Source of the DNA: UBA1172 sp002457135
Lineage (GTDB): Bacteria > Pseudomonadota > Alphaproteobacteria > Puniceispirillales > UBA1172
Length of the DNA: 64,000 nucleotides
Assembly: GCA_965660935.1 (NCBI GenBank)
Contig: CBFIBR010000002.1
Span: 62,001-126,000 of the forward strand
Direction: 5' to 3'
Shown: piece after piece, positions 9,786 through 18,769 of the stretch
Position numbering within the stretch: position 1 is the stretch's first letter
Layout of the letters: every line of letters begins with the position of its first letter
Made by a program: the position numbers and the translations under genes
Notes under the pieces: generated by a model
Seen by the model: the letters and a program-made list of their open reading frames with translations, nothing else
What the model was told of the DNA's origin: nothing
The model's database searches: none

Positions 9786-10877
9786 ATGAAAGCCGCCATC
9801 TGCCGTTCGCTGAATTCCCCCCTATCCATTGAAGATGTTGAGCTTGGCCCCCCGGGGAAAGATGAAGTCCGGCTCAATGTTGCGGCCTGTTCGATCTGCC
9901 ATAGTGATCTCAGTTTCATGAGGGGTGACTGGGGCAGGAACCCGCCCTTTCTGCTCGGGCATGAAATCGCCGGTGTGGTCGAAACCGCGGGTCAGAATGT
10001 CACCGGATTGACCGTGGGGGACCGGGTGGTGGCAACGCTGATCAAATCCTGCGGACACTGCGCCTGTTGTGAGGATAATCTGGAGGTTCTCTGCACCACT
10101 CCGCCTCCAGCCGATGGCGGCGGGATCAGCACCCCGGAAGACGGGGCCATCGACGTTTTGATGAACACAGGCGGTTTCGCCGAACAGGTCGTGGTGCATC
10201 AGCGGCAATGCATCATCATTCCTGATGAGATGTCGTTTGAGGCAGCATCGCTGCTCGGTTGCGGGGTCATTACCGGCTATTGCGCCGCCACCAGGGTAGG
10301 TAAAATCAACCCGGGTGAGAGTGTCGCCGTGGCCGGGGTTGGCGGGGTCGGCATCAACGCCATTCAGGCGGCCCGTATCGCCGGGGCTGAAACCATCCTC
10401 GCCATCGATACCGACAGCAGCAAGGAGGCCCTCTTCAGGGAGATGGGCGCAACCGGCTATATCAACCCGCTTGAAGGGGATGCTATCAAGGCCGTTCATG
10501 AGGCCAATAACGGTCAGGGGCTGGATATCGTGCTGGTTGGTGTCGGCTCATCCCGGGTCATTGAAAACGCCATTGGCATGATCCGCTCTGGCGGGCGTGT
10601 CGTCATCATGGGCATGCCAGCGAGCGATGATCTGGCGACCCTCGATCTCGGCGTGCTGGCCAATGATGCCAAAAGCCTGATCGGCACCAAGATGGGATCA
10701 GCCATGATCCGTGAGGATATCCCGAAACTGATCGAACTCTATCAGCAGGGGGAAATCCATCTCGACAGCCTGATCAGCCATCGCTACCCTTTTGATGATA
10801 TCAACACCGCCATTGAAACCGCGCTCAAACCCGGGTCGTCAAGGGTGGTGATCCTGTTCGATCACGAAGGAACCTGA
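9786..10877 (+). CDS. Zinc-dependent alcohol dehydrogenase (medium-chain MDR family)
   Basis: A 363-residue medium-chain dehydrogenase. The catalytic zinc residues are visible as C38-H39 (ACSICHSD) and H59-E60 (LLGHE). The structural zinc lobe is CGHCACCEDNLEVLC (C89, C92, C95, C103). The Rossmann fold follows at VAVAGVGGVGINAIQAARIA. It resembles the Zn-ADH class III/aryl-alcohol group that oxidises alcohols with NAD+. I chose the ATG at 9786, which has a CAGGAG site and the family N-terminus MKAAICRS; the open frame extends 39 codons further up without support. The enolase-superfamily gene follows after 3 bases, so both probably act in one catabolic route. Substrate unknown. Confidence 0.88.
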   Translation: MKAAICRSLNSPLSIEDVELGPPGKDEVRLNVAACSICHSDLSFMRGDWGRNPPFLLGHEIAGVVETAGQNVTGLTVGDRVVATLIKSCGHCACCEDNLEVLCTTPPPADGGGISTPEDGAIDVLMNTGGFAEQVVVHQRQCIIIPDEMSFEAASLLGCGVITGYCAATRVGKINPGESVAVAGVGGVGINAIQAARIAGAETILAIDTDSSKEALFREMGATGYINPLEGDAIKAVHEANNGQGLDIVLVGVGSSRVIENAIGMIRSGGRVVIMGMPASDDLATLDLGVLANDAKSLIGTKMGSAMIREDIPKLIELYQQGEIHLDSLISHRYPFDDINTAIETALKPGSSRVVILFDHEGT

Positions 10878-10880
10878 ACC

Positions 10881-12083
10881 ATGAAACTGGCATCAATTGA
10901 AACCTTTGTTGTTGGCAACCCGCCCCCGGGCTGGGGTGGCCGCTATTTCCTCTTCGTCAAGCTGACCACGGCCTGCGGTGTGGTCGGTTATGGTGAGATG
11001 TACACAGCCTCCTTTGGCGCCCATACCGTTGCCCGCATGGCCGAGGATGTCTTCGGCAAGGACCTGATTGATGAAGACCCGTTCAAGATTGAACGGATGT
11101 GGCGGCGCGTTTACTCCCGGGGCTATTCCTCCCGCCCTGATATATCCCTCATGGGGGTGATGAGCGGGCTGGAAATGGCGTGCTGGGATATCATCGGCAA
11201 GGCGCTCGACCGCCCGGTTCACGCGCTCATTGGCGGCAAGCTGCATGAACGGTTGAGGAGCTATACCTACCTCTACCCCGATGCGGATATGGATCAGGAC
11301 AGTTTCTATGAAGACCCTGATGCCTCAGCCGCCATGGCTGCCCGCTATGTCGAGGAAGGCTTCACGGCGGTGAAATTTGACCCTGCCGGGGCCTACACCA
11401 CGGTTGACCCGCATATGCCGGAGCTGGAGGTGATTGATCGTTCAGCCCGCTTCCTTAAGGCCTTGCGGGAGGCTGTTGGCACCAGGGCGGACCTCCTCTT
11501 TGGGACCCATGGCCAGTTCTCACCCTCAGGGGCCAAGCGGATGGCGAGGGTGATGGAACAATACGACCCGCTCTGGTTTGAGGAGCCGACCCCGCCGGAA
11601 AGGCCTGAAATCATGGCGGAGGTAGCCCGTTCCACCACCATTCCAGTGGCCACGGGGGAACGCCTGACCACCAAATACGAATTTGCCCGGGTGCTGGAAC
11701 TGGGGGCAGCCAATATCCTGCAAATGAATCTGGGGCGTGTTGGCGGTATTCTTGAGGCCAAGAAAATCGCCTCCATGGCCGAGGCTTTCTATGCCCATAT
11801 TGCACCGCATCTCTATTGCGGGCCGATTGTCGGGGCCGCGAATATCCAGGTTTCAGCAACCTGCCCGAATTTCCTGATCCTCGAATCGATCCGGCAATGG
11901 GATGGCTTCCATGCTGAAATCCTGAAAAAACCGGTCCAGTGGGAGGACGGCTACGTTATCGTTTCCGATGAACCGGGGCTGGGGGTTGAGTTGAATGAAG
12001 AGGTCGCAAGGGCGCATCCGTTCGAAGGTGATAACGGGTTACACCTGACGACCACCGAAATCGGTGACACCCGCTGGACCTGA
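10881..12083 (+). CDS. Enolase-superfamily protein (mandelate racemase / muconate lactonizing type)
   Basis: A 400-residue member of the MR/MLE branch. It has an N-terminal capping domain (GVVGYGEMY) and a C-terminal barrel with the K-x-D strand (AVKFDP), the FEEP motif (second metal acid), the ATGERL motif (third metal acid) and a late catalytic-type histidine (IAPHLYCG). Relatives dehydrate or isomerise sugar acids. At the strand where the first metal acid normally sits in a D-x-H-x-R pattern, this protein reads FGTHGQF, so the aspartate seems replaced by glycine. Substrate unknown. Co-transcribed with the upstream dehydrogenase. It converges on the DMGDH-like gene with a 21-bp gap. Confidence 0.85.
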   Translation: MKLASIETFVVGNPPPGWGGRYFLFVKLTTACGVVGYGEMYTASFGAHTVARMAEDVFGKDLIDEDPFKIERMWRRVYSRGYSSRPDISLMGVMSGLEMACWDIIGKALDRPVHALIGGKLHERLRSYTYLYPDADMDQDSFYEDPDASAAMAARYVEEGFTAVKFDPAGAYTTVDPHMPELEVIDRSARFLKALREAVGTRADLLFGTHGQFSPSGAKRMARVMEQYDPLWFEEPTPPERPEIMAEVARSTTIPVATGERLTTKYEFARVLELGAANILQMNLGRVGGILEAKKIASMAEAFYAHIAPHLYCGPIVGAANIQVSATCPNFLILESIRQWDGFHAEILKKPVQWEDGYVIVSDEPGLGVELNEEVARAHPFEGDNGLHLTTTEIGDTRWT

Positions 12084-12104
12084 AGGAATTACAGGCCGAA
12101 ATTA

Positions 12105-14543
12105 TCAGCTGCGCATCCGGCTGGCATTGGCATCAAACAGCGGCACGGGCTGAAGCGTTGCCTTGAGGGTTTCGCCCAGCAGCTCAATTTCCCAGCCATC
12201 GTGTTCATCGGCGATTTCCTTTGGCACATACCCCATCGCAACCGATTTGCCCGAGGCATGGGCAAAACCGCCTGACGTGACCCAGCCCCTGACCTCACCC
12301 TTGAAGTGGACAGGTTCATCACCGATCACATCAGCGTCTTTCGCCTCCACCACAAAGGAACGGAGCCGCATGGTGCCGCCTTCCTCCCTTTCGGTGAGGG
12401 CAGCCTTTCTGCCAATGAAATCAGCATCCTTGTCATAGGCGACAAACCGCGACAGGCCGCATTCAACCGGCCCGTAGAGCGGCCGGTATTCCCTTGCCCA
12501 GGAGCCGAAATTCTTTTCCAGCCTGAGGGCATTGAGCGCCCTGCCCCCGACCAGCCTGATGCCATGGGCCTCACCCTCGGCCATGATCCGGTCAAACAGG
12601 ATGCGCTGGTATTCAGGCGCAATCCAGATTTCATAGCCGAGGTCACCGGTATAACTGACCCGCCCGACAATCGCCGGGACCATGCCCAGTTCCATTTCAC
12701 GCACATCCATGAACCGGAAGGCATCGTTGGAAACATCATCAGCGGTGATCGCCGCCAGCACATCACGGGCATTCGGCCCTGCGATTGACAGCCCGGTGAG
12801 GCCGAGGCCAAGCGATGACACCTCAATATCAGCGCCTTCCGGCAACTGGCTGATAAACCAGCGCATGTGGTAATTCTCGGCAATGCCGGAGCCGATAATG
12901 AGGAAGGTTTCATCATCAAGGCGTGACAGCGAGAAATCACCGATCACCTTGCCATCGTGTTTCAGCATCGGGGCCAGCGTCATGCGGCCAACCGGCGGTA
13001 TCCGGCAGGCCAGCATGGTATCGAGCCATTCGGCGGCATCGCTGCCCGTGATCATGTATTTGGCGAAATTTGAGGTTTCAAGCAGGCCCACACCCTCACG
13101 GACTGCCTTGGCTTCCTCCCCGACATGGTCAAAATCGGTGCTGCGCCGCCATGAGAAGACATCGCTGACACCCTCGGGGGCGAACCAGAGCGCGTGTTCC
13201 AGCCCATAGGTCGCCCCGAACTGGCCGCCAGCATCCTTGAGGCGATCATAAATCGGTGAGGTCAGGAGCGGGCGCGCGGCGGTTAGCTCCTCATTCGGGT
13301 AGCGGATGGAGAATCGCCGAGAGTAGTTTTCACGAACCCGCGCATTGGTGAAGGCCATGGTGGCGTAATCACCAAAGCGGCTGATATCCATGGCCCAGAC
13401 ATCAAAGCCGGGGTCACCGTTGATCATCCAGTTGGCCAGCGACAGGCCAACCCCGCCGCCCTGGCTGAACCCGGCCATGACCCCGCAGGCGCACCAGAAA
13501 TTTGTCATGCCGCGAACCGGGCCAACCATCGGGTTGCCATCAGGCGCAAAGGTGAACGGCCCGTTGATGATCTTGCGGATACCGGCATTTTCAAAAGCCG
13601 GGAAATGCTTGAAGCCAACCTCAAGCGAGGGCGCGATCCGGTCGATATCGGGTTCCAGCAGCTCATGGCCGAATTCCCAGGGTGTTTCTTTCTCGGACCA
13701 CGGCACGCAGGCCCGCTCATAGGTCCCCATCAGCATCCCGCCGCGTTCCTGACGCAGGTAAATCTCACCGTCGAAATCAACGACATGCAGAACTTCCTTG
13801 CCTGTTTTTTCGTTGATCTCGGCGACTTCGGGCATGTCTTCGGTCAGCAGGTACATGTGTTCCATGGCCAGCACCGGCAATTCAAGCCCGACCATGCGGC
13901 CAACCTCACGCGCCCATAGCCCGCCACAATTAACGACGTGTTCGGCCTTGATCGTGCCTTTGTCGGTTTCAACGATCCAGGTTCCGTCAGGGGTCTGGAA
14001 CATGCCTTCAACCTTGGTGTGGATATGCACGCTGGCACCGTTCTTGCGCGCAGCCTTGGCATAGGCATGGGTCACGCCGTAGGGGTCAAGGTGGCCCTCA
14101 ATCGGGTCGTACATGCCGCCGGTGAAACATTTCGGGTCAATCAGCGGCATCAGATCAGCGGCCTCTGTGGGGGAGATCAGCTCAAGCCCTTTCATGCCGA
14201 GGTATTTGCCCTTGGCGTGAATACCCTTGAGCCAGTCAAAGCGTTCAGGCGTTGCGGCCATCATCACCCCGCCGGTGATATGCATGGTGATATCCTGGCC
14301 GGAGAGTTCCTCAATCTCCTTGTAGAGTTCGATGGTGTATTGCTGGAGCTTGGCGACATTGGGATCACCGTTGATGGTGTGCATCCCGCCAGCAGCGTGC
14401 CAGGTCGACCCCGAGGTCAGCTCTGACCGTTCCAGCAGCATGACATCCTTCCACCCCAGCTTGGTGAGGTGGTACAGCACCGATGCCCCAACCACGCCGC
14501 CACCGATAACCACGACCTTGGCCTGATCCATCATTTTTTCCAT
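12105..14543 (-). CDS. FAD-dependent dimethylglycine/sarcosine dehydrogenase-like protein with GcvT domain
   Basis: An 812-residue two-part enzyme, the usual length of dimethylglycine dehydrogenases. The N-terminal FAD domain has VVIGGGVVGASVLYHLTKLG and the motif GSTWHAAGG, whose histidine is the covalent flavin attachment site in DMGDH and sarcosine dehydrogenase. The C-terminal part (from about residue 440) is a GcvT-like aminomethyltransferase domain (GDLGYEIWIAPEYQ; ALRLEKNFGSWAREY) that in relatives passes the one-carbon unit to tetrahydrofolate. The ATG at 14543 has AGGAGAG seven bases ahead. It lies 63 bp after the MttB gene on the same strand, which suggests stepwise demethylation of a methylated amine. 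The exact substrate is not determined. Confidence 0.88.
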   Translation of the reverse strand: MEKMMDQAKVVVIGGGVVGASVLYHLTKLGWKDVMLLERSELTSGSTWHAAGGMHTINGDPNVAKLQQYTIELYKEIEELSGQDITMHITGGVMMAATPERFDWLKGIHAKGKYLGMKGLELISPTEAADLMPLIDPKCFTGGMYDPIEGHLDPYGVTHAYAKAARKNGASVHIHTKVEGMFQTPDGTWIVETDKGTIKAEHVVNCGGLWAREVGRMVGLELPVLAMEHMYLLTEDMPEVAEINEKTGKEVLHVVDFDGEIYLRQERGGMLMGTYERACVPWSEKETPWEFGHELLEPDIDRIAPSLEVGFKHFPAFENAGIRKIINGPFTFAPDGNPMVGPVRGMTNFWCACGVMAGFSQGGGVGLSLANWMINGDPGFDVWAMDISRFGDYATMAFTNARVRENYSRRFSIRYPNEELTAARPLLTSPIYDRLKDAGGQFGATYGLEHALWFAPEGVSDVFSWRRSTDFDHVGEEAKAVREGVGLLETSNFAKYMITGSDAAEWLDTMLACRIPPVGRMTLAPMLKHDGKVIGDFSLSRLDDETFLIIGSGIAENYHMRWFISQLPEGADIEVSSLGLGLTGLSIAGPNARDVLAAITADDVSNDAFRFMDVREMELGMVPAIVGRVSYTGDLGYEIWIAPEYQRILFDRIMAEGEAHGIRLVGGRALNALRLEKNFGSWAREYRPLYGPVECGLSRFVAYDKDADFIGRKAALTEREEGGTMRLRSFVVEAKDADVIGDEPVHFKGEVRGWVTSGGFAHASGKSVAMGYVPKEIADEHDGWEIELLGETLKATLQPVPLFDANASRMRS

Positions 14544-14606
14544 ATTCTCTCTCCTTTAATCAATTCGGGGGCCGGGTTATTCTAGCCTTTATCTTTATCA
14601 GCGACT

Positions 14607-16148
14607 TCAGAAATCAGTCGGCGCGCCGCCTTCGGCTTTGCGGCGATCCATAAAATCCTTCAATTCATCATCAATGGCCTGATCTATCGGCGGCTGGGTG
14701 CATTCGGCCAGGATGGATTTCATCACTGTATTGGCGCGTTCCTCAATCCGCATCGCGCCGCTTTCTTCCCAGGTTTCGAAATTCCGCCAATCCGACAGGA
14801 ACGGGGCATAAAAGGCATCCTTGAAACGCCGCCGGGTGTGTTCAGCCCCGAAAAAATGGCTCCCCGGACCGACTTCCCTGATGGCCTCAAAGGCGAAAGC
14901 ATCATCGGAAATATCAAGCGGCTGGTTGAGGTAGGTGATCTGCTGGAGCATCTCACAATCCATGATGAGTTTCTCAAAACTCGCGCATAGCCCGCCTTCC
15001 AGCCAGCCCGCGGCATGATAAACGAAATTGCAATGCCCGCTGGCAATGGCGTTGATCGATTGCACACTTTCCCAGACAGCCTGACCATCGGGATAGTTGG
15101 CGGCGTTGGCGTTCGACCCGCGCCAGGGCAAATCATATCGCCGGGCCAGCTGCCCCGATATCTGCATGGCACGAACATATTCAGGCGTGCCAAAGGCCGG
15201 GGCGCCGGATTTCATATCAACGTTGGAGGTGAAGGCACCGTAAACCACCGGCGCGCCCTCACGAACAGCCTGGAGCAGCACCAGCGCGGCGAGGAATTCA
15301 GCGTTCTGCTGGGACACCGCCCCCATCACGGTTGCCGGTGCCATCGCCCCCGACAGGGTGAACGGGCTGACCACCACGACCTGGCCGCGTCGCGCCGCCC
15401 GCATCGCGCCATCCAGCATAGGCCAGTCATGCTTGAGCGGTGAGGTTGAATTGATGTTGGTGAACATGCGCGGGCTGGCCTGAAATTCATCTTCGGTGAG
15501 GCCAGCGGCGATCCGCACCATATCCATGGCATCCTCAATCCGCTCAGACCCAAGGGCATAGGCATGCACCACCTTGTCGGTCAGGGTCAGCATATCGTAG
15601 ATGCAGTCGAGATGACGGATGGAGGCGTGAATATCCACCGGTTCCACAGGGTAGCCGGCGTTGAAATGCAGGCAGTTGAAATACTGGGTCAGGCGCAAGA
15701 GGTTCTGGTAATCCGGGCGATTACCGACCCTCCGCCCACCATCCAGATCACTGACATTGGGGGTTGAGGCGACACAGGAAAAGAGGAAATGCCCGTCACC
15801 GAGGATAATCTGCCTGTCCTCATTGCGGGGGGTGATGGTGAACCGCCCCGGGGCCTTGGCGATGGCATCCAGCACCAGCGCACGGTCAAAACGGACGTTT
15901 TCGGTAACGTCATCAACCTCACAGCCGATGCCCCGCAGAATATCCCTCGCCTCACTGTTGAGGAAAAGAATGCCGATTTCTTCAAGGATACGAAGCGCGT
16001 TCTGGTGAACTTTTTCCAGCGTGTCTTCGTCAACGGGTTCGGTGGGGCGATCAATCCACTGGCCGAGGGTCCAATCCATCTGTTCAATGGCGGGACGGGA
16101 ATCACTGCGATTCTGGCGGCGGCGTGAATTCGAACGCATTGCAGGCAT
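14607..16148 (-). CDS. MttB family (non-pyrrolysine) trimethylamine/betaine-type methyltransferase
   Basis: A 513-residue protein of the MttB superfamily. It has an N-terminal low-complexity basic tail (SNSRRRQNRSDSR), then the family barrel (LEKVHQNALRILEEIGILF near residue 43; FSCVASTPNVSDLDGGRR; FTNINSTSPLKHD). There is no in-frame amber codon, so it is a non-pyrrolysine member. Characterised members of that group move a methyl group from glycine betaine or related quaternary amines to a corrinoid protein. No corrinoid protein or corrinoid reactivase gene is seen in this window. It is followed by the DMGDH-like gene and is divergent from the cobUTSC operon. Confidence 0.88.
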   Translation of the reverse strand: MPAMRSNSRRRQNRSDSRPAIEQMDWTLGQWIDRPTEPVDEDTLEKVHQNALRILEEIGILFLNSEARDILRGIGCEVDDVTENVRFDRALVLDAIAKAPGRFTITPRNEDRQIILGDGHFLFSCVASTPNVSDLDGGRRVGNRPDYQNLLRLTQYFNCLHFNAGYPVEPVDIHASIRHLDCIYDMLTLTDKVVHAYALGSERIEDAMDMVRIAAGLTEDEFQASPRMFTNINSTSPLKHDWPMLDGAMRAARRGQVVVVSPFTLSGAMAPATVMGAVSQQNAEFLAALVLLQAVREGAPVVYGAFTSNVDMKSGAPAFGTPEYVRAMQISGQLARRYDLPWRGSNANAANYPDGQAVWESVQSINAIASGHCNFVYHAAGWLEGGLCASFEKLIMDCEMLQQITYLNQPLDISDDAFAFEAIREVGPGSHFFGAEHTRRRFKDAFYAPFLSDWRNFETWEESGAMRIEERANTVMKSILAECTQPPIDQAIDDELKDFMDRRKAEGGAPTDF

Positions 16149-16313
16149 GGTTTATCTCTTTCTCGTCATAAACATTAAGGGGGTTGTTGGCATAACGAAA
16201 AGGCCTGAATCGGACACATTTGATCGGATTTTCGCCGCATGCATCAGGCGGGATGCATCCCTGCTTGTCACTCGACCGGTGTTATCGTTAGGCTGGCACC
16301 GCTGAGGATGAAC

Positions 16314-16871
16314 ATGCAACATAAAAAAACCATCACGCTGGCATTGGGCGGGGCGCGTTCAGGCAAGACGGCCTGGGCCGAAAACCATGCCCTTTCGCTG
16401 GCAGAAAACGGCACCGGGGCCACGGTAAAACCCTGTTACCTCGCCACCGGGCAGGCGTTTGATGATGAAATGAAGGCCCGGATCAACCGGCATCGTGCGC
16501 TCCGTGCTGACCGCTTTGAAACCCTTGAGGAGGCGCATGACATCGCATCGGTCATCGCCTCCCACCATGGGGGTGAGGTTGTGCTGGTGGACAGTGTTGG
16601 CACCTGGATTACCAACCTGATGCTGGCTGATGCCGATATCAGGAGCGCGGCTGATCAGACCCTGAATGCGGTTGAGGAAACCGCCGCATCGGTGGTATTT
16701 GTGTCCGATGAAACCGGGCTGGGGATTGTCCCTGAAAACGCCATGGTGAGGGCGTTTCGTGATCACATCGGTGATTTCAACCAGCGCCTTGCCGCCATGG
16801 CTGATGAGGTTCGACTGCTGGTGGCGGGAATACCGATGACCATCAAGACCAGCTCCCATAAAGACCTATAA
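16314..16871 (+). CDS. cobU: Adenosylcobinamide kinase / adenosylcobinamide-phosphate guanylyltransferase
   Basis: A 185-residue CobU/CobP with the N-terminal P-loop LGGARSGKTAWAE. It phosphorylates adenosylcobinamide with a nucleoside triphosphate and then attaches GMP, forming AdoCbi-GDP. I chose the ATG at 16314 because GAGG lies 6 bases ahead; upstream frame to 16239 has no family match. First gene of a cobU-cobT-cobS-cobC unit. The 165-bp spacer to the divergent MttB gene shows no recognisable cobalamin riboswitch. Confidence 0.93.
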   Translation: MQHKKTITLALGGARSGKTAWAENHALSLAENGTGATVKPCYLATGQAFDDEMKARINRHRALRADRFETLEEAHDIASVIASHHGGEVVLVDSVGTWITNLMLADADIRSAADQTLNAVEETAASVVFVSDETGLGIVPENAMVRAFRDHIGDFNQRLAAMADEVRLLVAGIPMTIKTSSHKDL

Positions 16872-16892
16872 TAATTGAGGAAAACGACAAAA

Positions 16893-17915
16893 ATGACCCT
16901 CTGCCAATTCAATCAGGTTGACGATATCAGGGCTATTCTGGCGGCATTACCAGAGGCAGACAGCAACGCTATCGCCCTTGCAACAGACCGTCAGGGTCAG
17001 TTGACCAAACCCCCCGGCTCACTGGGCCGGCTTGAGGATATTGCCATTTTTCTGGCCGCCTGGCAGGGCGTGGAAAAGCCGCGGATCAATCACCCGCTTT
17101 GCCTGATTTTTGCCGGTAATCACGGGGTTGCGGCGCAGGGTGTTTCCGCCTTTCCATCCGAGGTTACGGCCCAGATGGTCGCCAATTTCAGCCATGGCGG
17201 TGCGGCCATCAACCAGCTGACCCGGGCGGCGCAGGCCGAATTGCAGGTTCACCCGATTGACCTCGACACACCAACCGCTGATTTCACCACAGGCCCGGCC
17301 ATGACCGGGGATGAGATGCTCCATGCCATGACAATCGGTGCCGAAGCCGTCAAGGATGAGGCGGATATCCTGCTGGTGGGGGAAATGGGGATTGCCAACA
17401 CCACCTCGGCAACCGCTATCGCCATGGCTGTTTTCGGCGGCGATGCCAGCCAGTGGACCGGTCGCGGCACCGGCATTGATGATGACGGGCTGAAACGCAA
17501 GCAGAACGCCGTCACCGCCGCGCTCAAGGCCAATGCGGCAGAGCTTGGCCATGGCGCCGGGATCATGGCCAGCCTTGGCGGCAGGGAGCTGGCGGCAATC
17601 GCCGGTGCTGTCATGGAGGCACGGATGCGGCGGCTGCCGGTGCTGGTTGACGGGTTCATTACAACGGCGGCATTGCTGCCCTTCTATCATGATAACAGGG
17701 CGTTTCTGGACCATTGCATCATCAGCCACCGTTCAGCCGAACCGGGGCATGCCCTGATGCTGGAAAAGACAGGCAAAACCCCGCTGATTGATTTCAACCT
17801 CAGGCTTGGTGAGGGCAGTGGTGCTGCCCTGGCCCTGCCGATTATCCGCGCCGCCGCCGAAACCCATTCCGGCATGGCCACCTTTGCCGAGGCCGGGGTA
17901 TCCGGGGGGGAATAA
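16893..17915 (+). CDS. cobT: Nicotinate-nucleotide--dimethylbenzimidazole phosphoribosyltransferase
   Basis: A 340-residue CobT. It has the substrate-binding TKPPGSLGRLEDIA, the GNHGVAAQGVSAFP motif and GEMGIANTTSATA, and the C-terminal conserved LRLGEGSGAALALP including the catalytic glutamate. It makes alpha-ribazole phosphate from DMB and nicotinate mononucleotide. The ATG at 16893 has TGAGGA ahead; an upstream TTG frame is less likely. Its stop codon TAA overlaps the cobS ATG by one base. Confidence 0.95.
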   Translation: MTLCQFNQVDDIRAILAALPEADSNAIALATDRQGQLTKPPGSLGRLEDIAIFLAAWQGVEKPRINHPLCLIFAGNHGVAAQGVSAFPSEVTAQMVANFSHGGAAINQLTRAAQAELQVHPIDLDTPTADFTTGPAMTGDEMLHAMTIGAEAVKDEADILLVGEMGIANTTSATAIAMAVFGGDASQWTGRGTGIDDDGLKRKQNAVTAALKANAAELGHGAGIMASLGGRELAAIAGAVMEARMRRLPVLVDGFITTAALLPFYHDNRAFLDHCIISHRSAEPGHALMLEKTGKTPLIDFNLRLGEGSGAALALPIIRAAAETHSGMATFAEAGVSGGE

Positions 17916-18769
17916 TGCCTGAGCAACGCTATCCATCAGCCAACCCGTCACCCCTTGATTTTTTGAAGGATTTCTTGAGGGATATCTACAGGGATATTCT
18001 GGCGGCGGCGATGCTGCTGACGCGTATTCCCGTAAAATGGCCCTTAAAATTGCACGACGGGCATGTGGAGGGTGAAGGGTCTGATGAGGCCGCACCGGAC
18101 ACGGCCCGCAGTTACTGGGCCTTCGGGTTGATCGGGCTTGGGGTTTCCGCCATTCCGGCGATGCTGGCCGCCGTGCTGATCGGGGCCGGGGTTCCGGCCC
18201 TGGCGGCGGCGGCGGTGATCATGGCCTTGATCGCGCTCCTCACCGGGGGGATGCATCAGGACGGGCTGGCCGATGTTGCCGACAGCCTCGGCGGGCGTGA
18301 CCCTGAACACAGGCTCACCATCATGCGGGACAGCGCGATCGGCAGTTTCGGCACCATCGGGCTGATCACGGTCAGTGTCATGACGCTGGCCTCCATCGCT
18401 GATCTGGCCAGTCATTCGGTTGAAATGATGGTGGGCGGGGTTATCACCGCCGCCACCCTGTCACGCGCCATGATGGCGATCCAGCGGGTGCTGAATGATC
18501 CGCCCACCAGTCAGGGGCTGGCGCATCTCACCGGGCGGCCGAGCGCGGCCGTTGCCGCTATTGCAACCCTGACCAGCCTTGTGATCGCGATTGTATTCAG
18601 CGGCTTCGGCCCGGCGTTTCTGGTGCTGGCTGTGGGCGCGGTGATCACGCTTGCCCTTGGCCGGTTTTTGCAGGCTTGGGTTGGCGGGGTCAATGGTGAC
18701 GGGCTGGGCGCAACCCAGCAGTTGAGCGAGGCCGCCATGCTGATCACCCTGACGATCATGGCGGGATGA
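17915..18769 (+). CDS. cobS: Adenosylcobinamide-GDP ribazoletransferase (cobalamin synthase)
   Basis: A 284-residue integral membrane protein, slightly longer than usual because of a hydrophilic N-terminal 25 residues. It has LTRIPVKWP near the start and the active-site region GGMHQDGLADVADSLGG with the acidic DGLAD motif. Several hydrophobic segments follow. It joins AdoCbi-GDP to alpha-ribazole (phosphate) in the last steps of B12 assembly. It starts inside the cobT stop codon and overlaps cobC by 4 bases, so translation is coupled. Confidence 0.95.
   Translation: MPEQRYPSANPSPLDFLKDFLRDIYRDILAAAMLLTRIPVKWPLKLHDGHVEGEGSDEAAPDTARSYWAFGLIGLGVSAIPAMLAAVLIGAGVPALAAAAVIMALIALLTGGMHQDGLADVADSLGGRDPEHRLTIMRDSAIGSFGTIGLITVSVMTLASIADLASHSVEMMVGGVITAATLSRAMMAIQRVLNDPPTSQGLAHLTGRPSAAVAAIATLTSLVIAIVFSGFGPAFLVLAVGAVITLALGRFLQAWVGGVNGDGLGATQQLSEAAMLITLTIMAG

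Noticed and set aside
14607..16148. Pyrrolysine in MttB
   Set aside because: There is no in-frame TAG in the gene and no pyl genes in the window, so it is a non-pyrrolysine member.
16149..16313. Cobalamin riboswitch before cobU
   Set aside because: I looked for the conserved B12-box and found no match in the 165-bp spacer; a covariance search would settle it.
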